Positions 1 to 11,101 of a stretch of DNA of 64,000 nt are shown here, in pieces. The stretch's first letter is position 1. Each line of letters starts with the position of its first letter. This DNA comes from Isoetes taiwanensis (Eukaryota; Streptophyta; Lycopodiopsida; Isoetales; Isoetaceae): NCBI GenBank assembly GCA_021234155.1, contig JAJEKV010000028.1, forward strand, positions 17,470,825 through 17,534,824, read 5' to 3'. The translations under genes were made by a program, and so were the position numbers. Below the pieces are notes generated by a model, which was given only the letters and a program-made list of their open reading frames with translations, did not search any database and had not been told where the DNA came from.

Positions 1-30
1 GTCACCCAAAAATTAGGGTTTTCCTCTTTT

Positions 31-40
31 CTATAAATAG
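31..40 (+). promoter_or_regulatory. TATA-box candidate upstream of ORF AB
   Basis: The string CTATAAATAG lies about 115 bp before the first in-frame ATG of the upstream ORF (154). A pyrimidine-rich stretch with TTAGGGTTTT precedes it. A similar TTTTAGGGTTTT stretch precedes the homologous ORF near 52705. No transcript evidence is available, so this is a motif-and-position call only. Confidence 0.4.
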
Positions 41-153
41 GTCCCTCATTTCACACGTAGCACCCTACAAGTTTGCTCCTGCCCTCTTAGCCGATTTTCC
101 AACTCCCAGAGGCGCTCTTGCAACCGTTTGCTACTCTCTCCCTCATTAAGCTC

Positions 154-793
154 ATGACAACCTCTGATTTCCGCAGATGGTACAGCGCCAGCGCTCATGC
201 TGCCGAGGCCGACATCGATGAAATTTTCCATGTCTTCCGGAAGGAGGTAGACGTCCAAGCAACTTTGCACGCAACCCCAGCTTACAGCAGAGTCCTGTCT
301 GAATTCCAAGCTAGGGTAGAGCCATCACTAGTGCAGCTTCCACCTTGCGTAGGCTACTTTGTTCCTAGGCAATCCCTTCAAGCAGCTTTAGGCGATGTTC
401 CAAACATTGCCAAGTATCTCACAAACAAGGCCCAGCGCACGCCCGAGCCAATGGTCCTAACTGTCAACAGGACCAAATATTTCTCTTTTAACACTGCCCT
501 AGCAATTTTCCTTACCCATCGTGCCGAGAACACCGTGGGAGAAACCTCCATTCCCCCCATGGACGTGGACCCATTAGCCATTCCTTACGCAGTATGAACA
601 GGAGCAGGAAGGAAAAGAAGAAGAGGAGTCAGAAAAAGAGGAGGAAGACTACGTCGAGCTCGACCCAGCGGAAGAGCGGCGACAAGCAGAACAAGAGTGG
701 CAAGACTTCGAAAGAAGCCGGCAAACTCTTAGAATCGCGCCACCCCTTGGGCTAGGTATTACAAGCCTAGCCCCCATCCAGGGTTTCCCTTAA
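154..793 (+). pseudogene. Gypsy-A upstream ORF 'AB', N-terminal part (frameshifted)
   Basis: This is the N-terminal part of an unrecognised protein encoded upstream of a gypsy gag. The first in-frame ATG is at 154. The frame closes at TGA 595-597, but the +1 frame stays open from about 593 to TAA 791-793 and encodes a Glu-rich acidic tail, so one frameshift near 590 is likely. Residues around RRWY, EVD and ATPAYSRVL match QQWY, EVD and AHPNYADFL in the decayed ORF at 52760-53100, and TALAIFL matches RFALAIL. That homology places it in a retroelement family. No known domain is seen. The C-terminal continuation is the ORF at 3324, separated by a probable insertion. A host gene is possible but less likely, given the gag downstream. 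Confidence 0.6.
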
Positions 794-795
794 GA

Positions 796-3302
796 GGCGA
801 ATATTCGCTAAATTGCTATATTTAAGGTTTTTTTAAAAATTCGAAACGAATCGTAGGTAGGTTCCCTATTTATTTCTTTCTTTATATTTAGCCAAAATTT
901 TATGGTGGAGGTTACCGCCGAGCCCGAGTTCGCCCTAATGACGATGGCGGCATTCTTTGGATTCGTCTGGATCTCTATGCGAGGTCTATCGATTCTACTT
1001 CGATTCGCCTCTTATGAGTACCCAGATGGTGTTCCTGCCTAGCTATTTTTAAGAATAATTTCTGCTAAAGACTGCAAATTTGTCGACAGGTATGAATTGG
1101 ATCCGACCTACTACTCTGATTATATTTTTTGATAACTTGGGGCACATAATGATGGAGTTTCTTGAGCTTCTTGCTCATCTTTAAGTCAAGCTACAAAAGC
1201 GATGGTTGCACTTATGTTTTTTCAAAGTATAGAAAACAATGCTTCCACATGATTCTTACATTTTTATCTTTCATTTGTCTTTGTAGATATTCTAGAAGAT
1301 GCAACGAAAAGCATAGAATACTCAATAAGAAGACTTATGGATGTAGGATTAGCATATAAAAGATCTTGAAGAGGTAAGCAAGTCATTTTAACTGCTAGGA
1401 TGTTCTATTAGTTTTCACGCGTGTGCAATATATTTTCAAGTTGATTTTGATTTAAAAGCCAGCAAATGTAGCCGCATGCATTAGCATAATCACTACTTGT
1501 TGGTTGCAAGGCCCTCATTGCATTAACTATGTATTTGACCCTCGCATTTTATTTTCCTTTCTCCTACATTGTGTTTTTTTATATACGATGAAAGAACTAT
1601 TTTCTATTGTTTTAACAAAGAGCAATGCAAATGTAAACTTATTTATATTCAGGTTGGGAATAAAGATCGCTACAATGGACACTAATATTATGCCAATAAA
1701 GGCACGCAAGCCTTTCCATTGGAATTAGAAGTAATCTCTTAGAGCAGAGCCTCGCACACATCAGTTCCTTTCTCCCTTACTAGATCTTAGAGGAGATTAT
1801 AACTTTTATGAGAAAACAAGTGGAAAACAAGAGATCTAAAGTTAAGAATGTCAAGCAAGAAAATAGAGCTAGGGCGATGGATATATTATCCGTAGCAAGG
1901 TAACTTTGCTTCCGTGAAATGCAAATGAGTTGTTCAAAAGTTGACCACTTGTTTGCCACCTTCTATGATAAGTACATCCGAAAATAGCTATTTATGACGT
2001 TGAATATAATTTGGAGACGGTGTTTTGTTTGCATATATTACCTTTTTAACCATTGCAAGTTATAATTCCGAAGCCTTTTGTTCTAGGATCGATGATAGAA
2101 TGTATCCAAGCAGTTCATAGTGGCAAAGAATCATTTGGGTCTCTTAAAGCTAAAGTGGCCACTCTCTTCCTCTAAGTAAACCGCCAAACATGTACGCCTT
2201 GAGCCCTTATGATAATCATTTGTTATTAGTTATTTTGTTGCTTGCATTAACTTTCCTCTTACGGATATTTTATGAAGCGTCGACCGTGGAAGAAAATTCT
2301 TTATGTTAATCACCCCCGCCATTGGAAACTCGGAGCAAGTAAATGCCATTTTACATTGCAAACCAAAGATCTTCAAGTCAAAGTGATATTATGAAGCAAA
2401 CCGAAGTTTACGCTTTTTTTGCTTTGCATCCAATGGCTATACATGCCCATACATGTCTCAAAATTCTCTTTTAATGGAGGGTACCGAGATTAACAAGTGA
2501 CAAAAATCTGGTTAAGACCCATTTTACACCTCTTTTTGGTCTGCTCAATTAGCTTGCTTCGTGTTAGCACTCTCAAGTGATTCCAGATGATACATAGCAC
2601 ATGCCGATTTCCATGGGTCATTGCTAATATGTATTGTATTATACAGTTTGAGGCTCGGGATTACAGCCAAAGTATTTGTATATATACAATGTTGAATGTA
2701 TATTGGTTTTATCGAGAATTATTGATATGGTCGATATAGTGAATGTTAGTTTCTCAAGTGTGCCCCCTCGTGGTGCGCATTTGTTATCCCCATCGTGATT
2801 TGCTTTTCCCCACAAAATTACCATTTTGGCATGTGATTGAAATGGCCTTGCAAAGAACTGGCATGGAATCCTAATGGCCTTGCGATTGCCCTTTACACAA
2901 TTTTGATATTTGAATTTCGAAATTTGTTTACTCTCTAAAACATTATACATTAAAAATTCAAGTGAATTAGAATGGAGACAAATGTTCAAGGTCTTTGAGT
3001 TAATACAATTTTTTGGTGTTGCATGATATGAATAACATGAGGGAAATGTTTGTCTAGCTACTTGTGACACATAAGTTGCCTTGTTGGAGTTGAGTTATAC
3101 GTTGTAGATGACAAATTTGCCTTTTCCAATTACCAATAATGAGACATCAAAGAATCCCATGCCTTAGAAACATTTTCCATTTCCAATTACCAATAAGAAA
3201 TGCGACATCAAAGAACCCCATGCCTTAGAACATTTTCCATTATGTTGATCGAAAATTCGCCTTCAACACTATGTCAAAACATAAGAAAACAAAATATTCG
3301 CC
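796..3302. mobile_element. Candidate TIR insertion splitting ORF AB
   Basis: The stretch begins with GGCGAATATT (796-805) and ends with AATATTCGCC (3293-3302), a 10-bp perfect inverted repeat. The homologous AB ORF in Gypsy-C is continuous where this AT-rich 2.5 kb sits. No target duplication is clear and no transposase is seen. A 46-codon ORF at 902-1042 encodes one hydrophobic segment, and an unrecognised 143-codon ORF lies on the minus strand at 2639-3070. The boundaries are an inference; this could instead be several smaller insertions. Confidence 0.35.
3113..3238 (+). repeat. Tandem duplication, about 60 bp x 2
   Basis: Two adjacent units share TTTCCAATTACCAATAA, GACATCAAAGAA and CCCATGCCTTAGAA, with small indels. 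This is a local duplication inside the non-coding insertion candidate. Confidence 0.75.
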
Positions 3303-3323
3303 ACTATTAACTAACCTTCAAAA

Positions 3324-4232
3324 TTGAAATTCGCCAAATGTTCTAAAGTTACCCGCTTAAAAGTTTTTCTTAAGGGAAACCCTGCCCCCATCATTGTCGA
3401 GGGCGAAGAATTTTTGCTCCTAAGCGACATCCAAAACCTCCCGGAGTGCAGGGAAAGGGAGTATCGACCTGAAGAGTTGCTGCACCAACTCCGAAGAACG
3501 GACCTGGACGACTTCATCGTCCGAGGAGCCTCCAACTTCCCACTCCAAGTAAGGGAAGCCGACACTTACACGGGAGAGTCGACCTCCGACATCCAAGCCT
3601 ACAGCAACATCAGGCAGATTATGGAGGCAGACCGGGCCGCAAACCAACTACCAACGGAGGAAGAATTCCTTGCTCTACAGGAACAGATGGGGATCCGCCA
3701 CGCAACCTCGAACATCTTAACGGCAAGCTCTTCGGCAACGCCTTCCCGGGAAAGAAGAGGCGAGTTCGACCTCAGGAGAGCTTCAGCAACAGTCAGAGAC
3801 TACAGGGAGCTCACCACGGTAGAGGTTGATGACTATGCGGGCAGACACAGAGCTGGAGGCCGAGCGGGCGAAGACCCCTCACGCAACGACAGGTCGTTGC
3901 GGTATTACCTTCCCCTACTGATGGATGGAAGACTAGCGGTAATTCACCGCAAATTCACCCCCAGGGGCGAGGAGGGAGTATCGATGCTAATTGCGCTCTC
4001 AGGCTTTGGCCGGCATGCTCGGCTACCCCTTAACACCGAGTATGCCATCCTGGTTAAGAGAGCGGTAGCACTGGATGTTTTTGACTTCGCCATACCTTAC
4101 AGACGGCAGGGAAGACTGGCAGTGACCGCCGCCTATACTTCCGAGCGCAGGATAGAAGAGTTGGCGAGAGCTTTGCAGGGGGGATCTTCAGTCAACGTCC
4201 TTAGGAACTTAGGTCATTCAGTGGGAACAGCC
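3324..4232 (+). pseudogene. Gypsy-A upstream ORF 'AB', C-terminal part (first segment)
   Basis: This is an open frame of about 303 codons with no recognised domain. It opens after a stop at 3312 with no clear ATG start, so it is probably the continuation of the frame at 154-793 across the 796-3302 insertion. It is cut exactly at 4232 by the Gypsy-B LTR and resumes in frame after the downstream target duplication at 20419, ending at TAG 20470-20472. The middle (EELLHQL, DFIV, NFPLQV) and C-terminal half (LPLLMDGRLAV, ALSGFGRHARL, AILVKRAVALDV) align by eye with frames at 53060-53480 and 53646-54032 in Gypsy-C. The function is unknown. Position just upstream of gag argues for a retroelement accessory protein. 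Confidence 0.65.
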
Positions 4233-4339
4233 TGTGACGTTCCAGGGGAATATACGCTATAAATACGTATATTCCTGGACCCGTCACTATACAAGTCTAT
4301 CTTCATAGCCTTGTATACCATAGATTGTGGCACTATACA

Positions 4340-4432
4340 TTCCCTTAAACCTTATAGTATTTTGCAAAACTCAATATACAGTATACAAAAACTTGTACAT
4401 GCATACCCCACAAACGAGGATCGCTATGTACG
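4340..4432 (+). repeat. Short repeat, inverted partner at 41270-41372
   Basis: The roughly 95 bp from TACATTCCC through ACAAACGAGGATCG is the approximate reverse complement of 41270-41372 (CGATCCTCGTTTGTGG and onward). It sits immediately left of the larger repeat starting at 4491 in both places, but in opposite orientation. Its class is unknown. Confidence 0.7.
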
Positions 4433-4490
4433 GTCCAGATCAAGGAATATAGGGCAAATATGCCTATCCGACAGCTCTCGATGCCTGGAG

Positions 4491-5984
4491 TAACCCCCCG
4501 TGTGAATATGCACCCAAACCAAAGGGGGTTTTAGGGGGATGTTAATTTAAATGTATTGGATGTAATGGTTTGTGTTAATTAATGTTGATTGTAGTGATGT
4601 GTTGGTTGTTATTATGCTATATATTACTAAAAAAAATTTGGGCCCTTCGGGCCCTAATAAAGGCCTTTGGGCATTAAGGATGGCATAACTTCACGTACCA
4701 ACTTTAACACTTATGCATGTAATACCACAAGAAACACTTGTAATCTAATTACACCACAAACTCTCTGCATTTTATAGTGAGGATGAACAACCCAAAGTTG
4801 ACCAAATGCAGCAAATTTATTTACCATTTATATTCCTGCGAAATAAAATTGAATCAAATAAAAGCTTTTGACATTGATAGCTCTACAATAATGTTTTATT
4901 CACAAACCATTGCATGAACATCAACGTTATCTGCAGTAACAATTGGTGAGGTTCATAAAGAACCAGTAATACTTTCTCACGGGTTGCCTGGCTTTGGTTT
5001 AACAAGTGAAGAGAATCAGCCAGTTTGGTGATGTGGAGTAGGTCTCCTGTAACGGTCGGTGAAGCAAGATCAAGGTAGAGGTTTTGAAGCAAGCTTGCTC
5101 TGTTAGCGTTCCACATATTGTTACTTCAGCTACAGCTATTCCTCTTTCACAATGAAACTATTGTTTAACAATCCATGTGATTTTGGATGGTCCATCTCTA
5201 GCTTAAAGATAATGCACGATTCACTTTCTGGTTCGATTAAAGTTCCAAACCTACAATATAAATGCATTCTTGTGGCCACTGTTTGACTAATCTGCATGAT
5301 TCAGAAAAGAGCGTGGAATAATCCGCATGTTGTGTGCACAAGAATCCGTTTGTTGATTGAAGCTAAATGCTGGCTGCTATGAACAATCCGACAGGCCAGG
5401 AATATCCAAGAGTTGAAAGCAAACAGAGGGCCTAAACTCTAAACTCTTTTTGAATCTGTAGCAAATCTTAGAATAGCTAAAGGGAAGGAGACAAAGGCGA
5501 GTTTTGCAGCACTACATTGTAGAACCAGGAAAACAATACCTTGTAAAAAAAAACCGTTATGCTAACTGAAGAAACATTAAAAAACAAATACCTTTGTAAG
5601 TGTGAGCAAAAAATCCACATCGTGGTAGCAAAAATCCACTCCGGCAACAAGAATCCAAGAGGGCAAGTACACATGCGCATGCACACATGCACACACACAC
5701 ATGAACTTGCACTTGCACATGCACAGTACACATACACATGCATACACATGCACATGCACGTGCACATGCACATGTATACACATGCGCATTGTTCATGCAC
5801 AAAGACATGCAGAGAAAGACAACAACCCTCGGATTGTTCCAACCAACGAAAATCAACGGCCCATAAAGGGTGCACTCTAGAAATACTATTTAGTACACCT
5901 CAACGAATACAACAATGAAATCATAGAAACACCATGTGAAAAAACGTATAAAAATCTAAAAGTAACCCCCTGTTATTATGCTAG
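4491..5984 (+). repeat. Unclassified dispersed repeat, copy 1 (in the Gypsy-B 5' LTR)
   Basis: It starts TAACCCCCCGTGTGAATATG and ends around CCCCCTGTTATTATGCTAG. Both ends recur at 41430 and 43600-43623. Near the start is a GGGCCCTTCGGGCCC hairpin, and near the end TGCACTCTAGAAATACTATT. The interiors of the two copies differ, as expected of non-autonomous elements with swapped fillers. On the minus strand an unrecognised 77-codon ORF lies at 4883-5116. No transposase is present. It interrupts the LTR relative to its 3' partner. Confidence 0.6.
5671..5792. repeat. CA/TG microsatellite, (ACATGC)n-like
   Basis: An alternating purine-pyrimidine stretch of CACATGCACA-type units. Cys/Val-rich frames read through it on the minus strand are artefacts of the repeat. 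Confidence 0.9.
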
Positions 5985-6107
5985 ATATTCATATAACTTA
6001 GCCAACCTTAGGTTAAGACCATTTTCCACGTGGCCTTAACCTATTGGGCACCCGCCACACGGTCTTACCCTATTGGAGTCACGTGGCATAACATGTGAAC
6101 CCTAACC

Positions 6108-6134
6108 TATAAAGGCCTAAACCCTAACCCTAGG
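6108..6134 (+). promoter_or_regulatory. LTR core promoter candidate: TATA plus telobox (5' LTR)
   Basis: TATAAAGG (6108-6115) is followed directly by TAAACCCTAACCCTAGG (6118-6134), which contains the plant telobox AAACCCTAA. The same pair sits at 19015-19040 in the 3' LTR. Conservation between the LTRs is expected from their shared origin. The promoter role is inferred. Confidence 0.45.
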
Positions 6135-7504
6135 CCTCTTTTAAAACCAACAAGCCAGGGGAACCTTCTTGGCCGAAACTCCGTTTGAGAACCGTCACGC
6201 CGGGCACAAAGATAGCATGGCAGCCCCCAGGCGTGGCGCATCGCCAGGAGTGGGAGCTACCTCAACACTTCAAGACCATGGAGATGCCGGGATTGGGAGG
6301 GAGTGCTTCGGAGCGGTATGTAGAGTAGTGCTCTTGGTAGATCATCCGAAGTTAGCACTCCGGATGGGTTAGTATTTCGTTAGCTAGAGTAGAGCCATCC
6401 TAGAACCCTTATTCAACATCTTGAACCCTAATCAAGGAACCCTAACTGTAAGTTAGATATGTATGATTAGGTTAAGATGTTCTTATGATGTTTATCATGA
6501 TATGATGTACGTGATGTTGGTTGATCATGTTCCTCCTCTTGTATTGGGAAGGGGGGTAGAGACCTAGAGCCATATGTAGTATGCTCCTAGTGTAGATCCC
6601 TTAGTTCCTATTAGTTGCGGCCTGTGCATAGGAACCCACCGGGCTATGGAGGCTATGATGTGACTCAGCACTACACAACGGGGCTAGAGGCAATGCGGAG
6701 GGAGGATCCTTGCCGAGTGGGGGCTACGGGGGATCCCATAGTGGGCTAGGCTTATGGTCGGTCACTTCGTGTGGGCCGAGCATGGGTCTGACACCTCCTG
6801 AGGCGATGGTGTCGCCCTGCCTCTCAAGAGTTGCAAGTGTCGGCTTGGCTCTTGTTTTGGGGGGTTCAGTCGGGTATGAATCGTGTGTCGCCACGATTCT
6901 CTAGCCGCCCGTGGAACCTCTAGACCCCGGGAAGGGGAGATGCAACCCTTCCTGCCTCGACGGACCAGGGAGATGCAACCTGGAGTAGTCCCGATGGGTG
7001 ATGCCATGGGATTGCGTATCCGGAAGGCTAGAGTCATGCCGAGCCCTCGATTGAGCCCATCCAAAAAGTATGCACTGGGAGGGGCGGATGGAGTGGTCAA
7101 CCCTAGCCATTGTCTTATGCCAGCCCTTGCCATTGTTATGACTCGGTCTGCTCTATCTTGAGGCCTAGCCAGTCAGTCATCCTCCTTATGAGTCAGAGCC
7201 ATGGGTAGGAGCTCTTATGTTTTATGGTTTATGATTATCTTCTTTGCTCTTATGGATATGTGATGGACTACCCTTTGAGGTAGTATGTTGTATTGCTATT
7301 GCTAGTTCTGACGTTGTTTATGCTTCCGCTGTGATAGGAGCCCATAGGGGAAGGGCGCGCAAGACACCTTCGTGTCCCCTGCCCGCACTAGGATTCTCTC
7401 AGAGTGCGGGTTAGACGGAGGGCCCATGCGGTTGATGGACCGGATGGGGGATTTCCTGCCGAATGTACGGCCGGGCGCCGTATATTTAGCAGGGAGCGTC
7501 ACAA

Positions 7505-7516
7505 TGGTATCAGAGC
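7505..7516 (+). other. Primer-binding site of Gypsy-B (initiator tRNA-Met)
   Basis: TGGTATCAGAGC lies one base after the 5' LTR end. This is the canonical plant retrotransposon site complementary to the 3' end of initiator tRNA-Met, where minus-strand synthesis starts. The same sequence occurs at 45336 in Gypsy-C. Confidence 0.95.
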
Positions 7517-9560
7517 AATGTTCTTGGTTGACCAAGAGCTAGCACTGACCATATCCCTGAATAGGTAGACTAACTGGCCTAGCTAAGGAATGGAATGAGA
7601 ATTCCAGTCTTGAACCGCGAAATGTGGGAGAAATTTTTTCCCATTAGTAGGGTCGTAATTAGATTAAGTATAGTCTAAGTGGTAGAAATAATATAGTCAA
7701 AAGAAACCTTCTAGTAAATTTGAGCTCAAGTTGTTCATGAACCGCACCTTTCAAGTGAAAAATTGAATGAGAAATCGCTCAAAATAAAGCTTGAAAGAAA
7801 ATGGCGTGAAATGACCACTACTTGGCCCAAAAAGGAATTAGGAAATTTGGAGAAATAGTTAAGTGATTGGGGGAATTATTAACCCATAGTTATAATAAAA
7901 TTTACTCTTAAGAAAAAGTAGCTAATAAACCTATGGAAGCACCTCTACTCCCTAGAAGTTCCCCAAATGGTAGCTTGAACCTCTCTTTTACCCTTGTAAG
8001 GCAAAATTATAAGCTAATCTCCGAAGCTGCCACAAGAGTGTCCACCAAACGAACAGCCGACGAGATCGATCCAAAGGAGCCGCGAAGATAGAGGCAAGAT
8101 CGCTCGAAGAGGCCACCATCAAGGAAGCTAAGTTGTTGGGAAGACCAAACAAGTAGCTAGGAAGGTTGGAAGCTCCAGCTTGCACCAGAACGTTGAAGCA
8201 CTCAAGGTGGGCGGCGACAAGCAAATTCTTGAGACCCCCGCGACCCTAGGCCGGACGACGCGAACTTAGCCACTCAAGCTCTTCGATTTAATCGTTTCAC
8301 TCATGGAGGAGCAACGACTTAGCACTTCAGCGAATGATCGCAAGACTTGGGGAATTGAGATCGTGGCGTCTGTTTCTGGCAGGGGAAGAGCAAGTAGCGA
8401 GAGTAACCTCGGCAATAGGAGCAACCCCAGCAACAGGGAGAGCAGAGGAAGAGCAAGTAGCAAGAGCAACCTCGACAGTAGGAGCAACCCCAACACCAGG
8501 AAGAATAGGGGAGCAAAGAAGCAAGCGAGGGACCAACCTCTCGCAATACGAAAGCAACTCCAGCAGCAGAAGAACAAAGGGGAGGGAGCGAAAGCAAATC
8601 TGCGAAGAAAAGGAAGGAAGAGACGTAGGCTAGGCATAGGGAGAGTATGTAGCAAGACGAACAAGAGGAGAAGGAGGCCGAAGAACAGACCAGGCCTACG
8701 CTCGGCAACCATATCCAATGCAGTCCAAGGGGGGGCAACATCAGCGAGAAGCTACTTAAAGCTGAAGCAAGATATGGAGTACGAGAAGAAGAAAGGCAGC
8801 ATGCAGGATTTATCTCCGCCAATGGATCTGACAAGGTAGCCGACCAGGGTCGAAAAGCAAGCCTCCACCACCTCGACTCGATTCTCCGAAGAAGGTTCGC
8901 CATGGGCCAAATCCCCCCAAGACAAGAGAGCTGCTCCAAAGATATTTGGCATTGCCAACAGCGTATCCGAGTCCGATGATCCAGAAAGTCTCTTTTCGAG
9001 CGCCTACATCAAATGTCTATCCAGGAGTTCAAGATGGGCCACGACTACCGAACCACATCAACGACGGCGGGATCTCACCAGGAAGCGGCCATAGCCGAGG
9101 AGACCAAGATCTGCACCCTTGATGGTCCGAGCCCTGCAGGAGGTAGTAGAGGTGGAGCTGGTACAACTTTTTGAAGAAGGCAACCTCTGCGCGATCCATA
9201 CCAAGCAGGCCCAAAGACCTCCACCCGGTGAGGAGAATTCGCAAGGAGAAGCCGTGAAGAGCCCCAGTCTAGCAAAGTATATAAATATAAGTTTTCATGT
9301 ACATTGTTTTACTCATTAGAAGTAAATTTACTATAAATTAATTGCTTGTAGGATATAAAAACATTCTTGTATAAATTAATTGTAGTAGAATCCTTTGCAT
9401 CTTACTTAAAATACTCTTAATTGGCTAAGTAGCATAGTCACTTGATTTAGGGCAAAATTGATCCAAATTTCGTACTAAAAGTTGTTAGAATGCTTAGAAA
9501 TTGTCTAGAAATGCAGTGTAGCACTTCAAATTTGTTAAAAATATCCAAAAATAGCTAGAA
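7517..9560 (+). pseudogene. Gypsy-B 5' internal region with degenerate basic/repetitive ORF
   Basis: This internal region between the primer-binding site and Helitron-1 holds no intact gene. An open frame at 8303-8839 encodes a lysine/arginine/serine-rich low-complexity protein. The +1 frame at 8334-8633 reads two imperfect repeats of the type EEQVARVTSAIGATP. These may be the remains of a gag or upstream ORF, but I could not match them to ORF AB, ORF0 or gag of the sister elements. Leucine-rich minus-strand frames here are mirror images of the basic repeats. The 9260-9560 part is AT-rich and non-coding. Confidence 0.4.
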
Positions 9561-9566
9561 TTGGCC

Positions 9567-9789
9567 AACCCGGGTGAGACCGCGCCAAACGCGTCTGCGT
9601 TCGCGACGCAGAGGCCATCCGCGCGGATTCACCCGGTTTGCCCATATATAGTATATATATATAGTATATATATATAGTATATATATATGTATATAATATA
9701 TAAAGTCAAAGTCAACCCGGGTGAGACCGCGCCAAACGCGTCTGCGTTCGCGACGCAGAGGCCATCCGCGCGGATTCACCCGGTTTGCC
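9567..9789. repeat. Two GC-rich foldback repeats separated by (AT)n
   Basis: Two near-identical units of about 74 bp (about 9570-9643 and 9717-9788) begin CCGGGTGAGACCGCGC and end GCGCGGATTCACCCGG. Each is an imperfect foldback with a central TCTGCGT-TCGCG-ACGCAGA stem. AT microsatellites separate and follow them; Helitron-1 is inserted in the second AT tract. Confidence 0.8.
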
Positions 9790-9894
9790 TATATATATAT
9801 ATCTATCCTATATTATAATGTTATTGGGTAAGTATGTCGTCAACGAAACCCTAAAATTGACGGCTCAGATTTAGTTAGAAAGTTAGGTTAGGCG

Positions 9895-10116
9895 GTGGAC
9901 CCTAACATTCGACGGCTAAGATTTGTGGAAGACGAAAGCGAAAGAGAGAGGGAAAACGAAACTCTTAGACAGAGGGAATTAGAGCTCGAGAGGGAGAAGG
10001 AATCTGCTGCCACATTGCATATCAGTGGAGAGGAGGCATGGAAAAGAAGAGCAATGCTTAGTGCATCAAAAGAAGCTGTTGCAAGCGCTGCTAGGGCAAG
10101 ATCGCCATGCTGCTAG
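9895..10116 (+). pseudogene. Captured SPF45/DRT111-like splicing factor fragment
   Basis: The frame encodes a highly charged ERERE-type helix followed by LHISGEEAWKRRAML. That arrangement, an arginine/glutamate-rich helix leading into ISGEEAWKRRA, is as I remember it in plant SPF45/DRT111 splicing factors, upstream of their G-patch. Only about 70 residues are present and neither a G-patch nor an RRM follows. It lies just inside the 5' end of Helitron-1, so it is best read as a captured exon and not a working gene. The family name is from memory and needs a protein search. Confidence 0.45.
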
Positions 10117-10654
10117 GGCCCCAATCTTCCCTCTCTGCGTTTCTGAGCGGTTTATAACGCTTTATTTTGCATTGCTTATGGATGTTGCTTTGCTTAATGC
10201 CTTATCTGCTTTTTGTGCCATCGTTTCTACTCCTCTTGCTTCATAATCTTTTCGACGTTATTCATTAATCGTGGAAGATGCTTGGCTAAAGAATAACATC
10301 GCTCATCGTTCAAGAAACACAGGATGGAGGCATTACATTTATTTTCCGGCCAATGCTATCCAGTTATCTTCAAAACGGTTTATGTGCTTCTAAAGCCTTT
10401 CTTAACTATCTGCATATATGGCAAAGTGCAAGTTCATTGCATTCATGCTGTGACATTCAGAAGCAACAGAAGAAATTTGTGGCCTTGATTTGTGTATCTC
10501 AGATGATTAACACCCAGGAACAATTGCAGGCCGCTTTTGCACGAAACTTGCTCCACTAGCATATTTTTTGGGCAACAGATGCTTCTACATTTGCATGCAA
10601 CAGACGCTTCCTGCATAATGAAGAAATCATGATTAATTATGATATATGATGCAG

Positions 10655-11101
10655 ATTCGGGGAGCAGGTGTTTGATGCTGTGGGTTCAACACTGACAACC
10701 CTGCATATGCTTGAGCAGAGCACACCCAACCTGAGTGCCAAAGAGCAGACTCTATCTGATTCACTTGATGAAGGGATGCTAGATTCAATTATTAGAGATT
10801 TTGCTTCATGCACTAAATTGGCTGCGCAGATTGCAGAGTGCATGGAAACTTCTATTGAAAGTGATACCTTCTCTAAAGAAGTTGTGCAACTAAAGTCTGA
10901 GAAGGCAGATGCAGAGATTAGCCGAGGAAAAGTACATGGTCTTTACCTTGATCAATGTATAAATTTGCTGGAGAAGGCCATGATGAGCAATATGAGATCA
11001 CCAAGTGGCACACCAGAAAGGAGTGCGACTCCACCCTCTAGACAGATGACTATGCATGATGCTTCTAACAAGTTTCTCCTTTTCGACATTCCAATCCACA
11101 G
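10655..11101 (+). pseudogene. Captured exon-like frame of unknown gene
   Basis: The open frame of about 149 codons is bounded by splice-like sequences: an acceptor ATGCAG before 10655 and a donor CACAG|GTACAG after 11101. The product has helical, Leu-rich segments (DAVGSTLTTLHMLEQ, DEGMLDSIIRDFASC, LDQCINLLEKAM) and then a Ser/Pro/Thr-rich stretch (RSPSGTPERSATPPSR). Codon pattern and exon form suggest a real host exon carried by Helitron-1. I do not recognise the family. Confidence 0.5.

Larger units (their letters stand above)
4233..7503 (+). repeat. Gypsy-B 5' LTR (with internal insertion)
   Basis: It matches the 3' LTR at 18774-20413 at both ends: 4233-4337 and from about 5987 to 7503. 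The intervening roughly 1.65 kb is absent from the 3' copy. The LTR ends CGTCACA immediately before the primer-binding site. The copies differ by many short indels, mostly in the GC-rich 6.15-7.1 kb part. Confidence 0.93.

Noticed and set aside
2639-3070. 143-codon minus-strand ORF as a gene
   Set aside because: No family features, AT-rich context, and it spans presumed insertion filler; kept only as a remark.
5477-5918. Cys/Val/Met/His-rich frames on both strands
   Set aside because: They are translations of the CA/TG microsatellite at 5671-5792, not a gene.
6118-6134. Telomere-like CCCTAACCCTA
   Set aside because: Only two units, repeated at the equivalent LTR position; a telobox, not a telomeric array.
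8266-8939. Leucine/serine-rich minus-strand ORFs up to 206 codons resembling membrane proteins
   Set aside because: Mirror images of the repetitive basic frame on the plus strand; no start context or family features.
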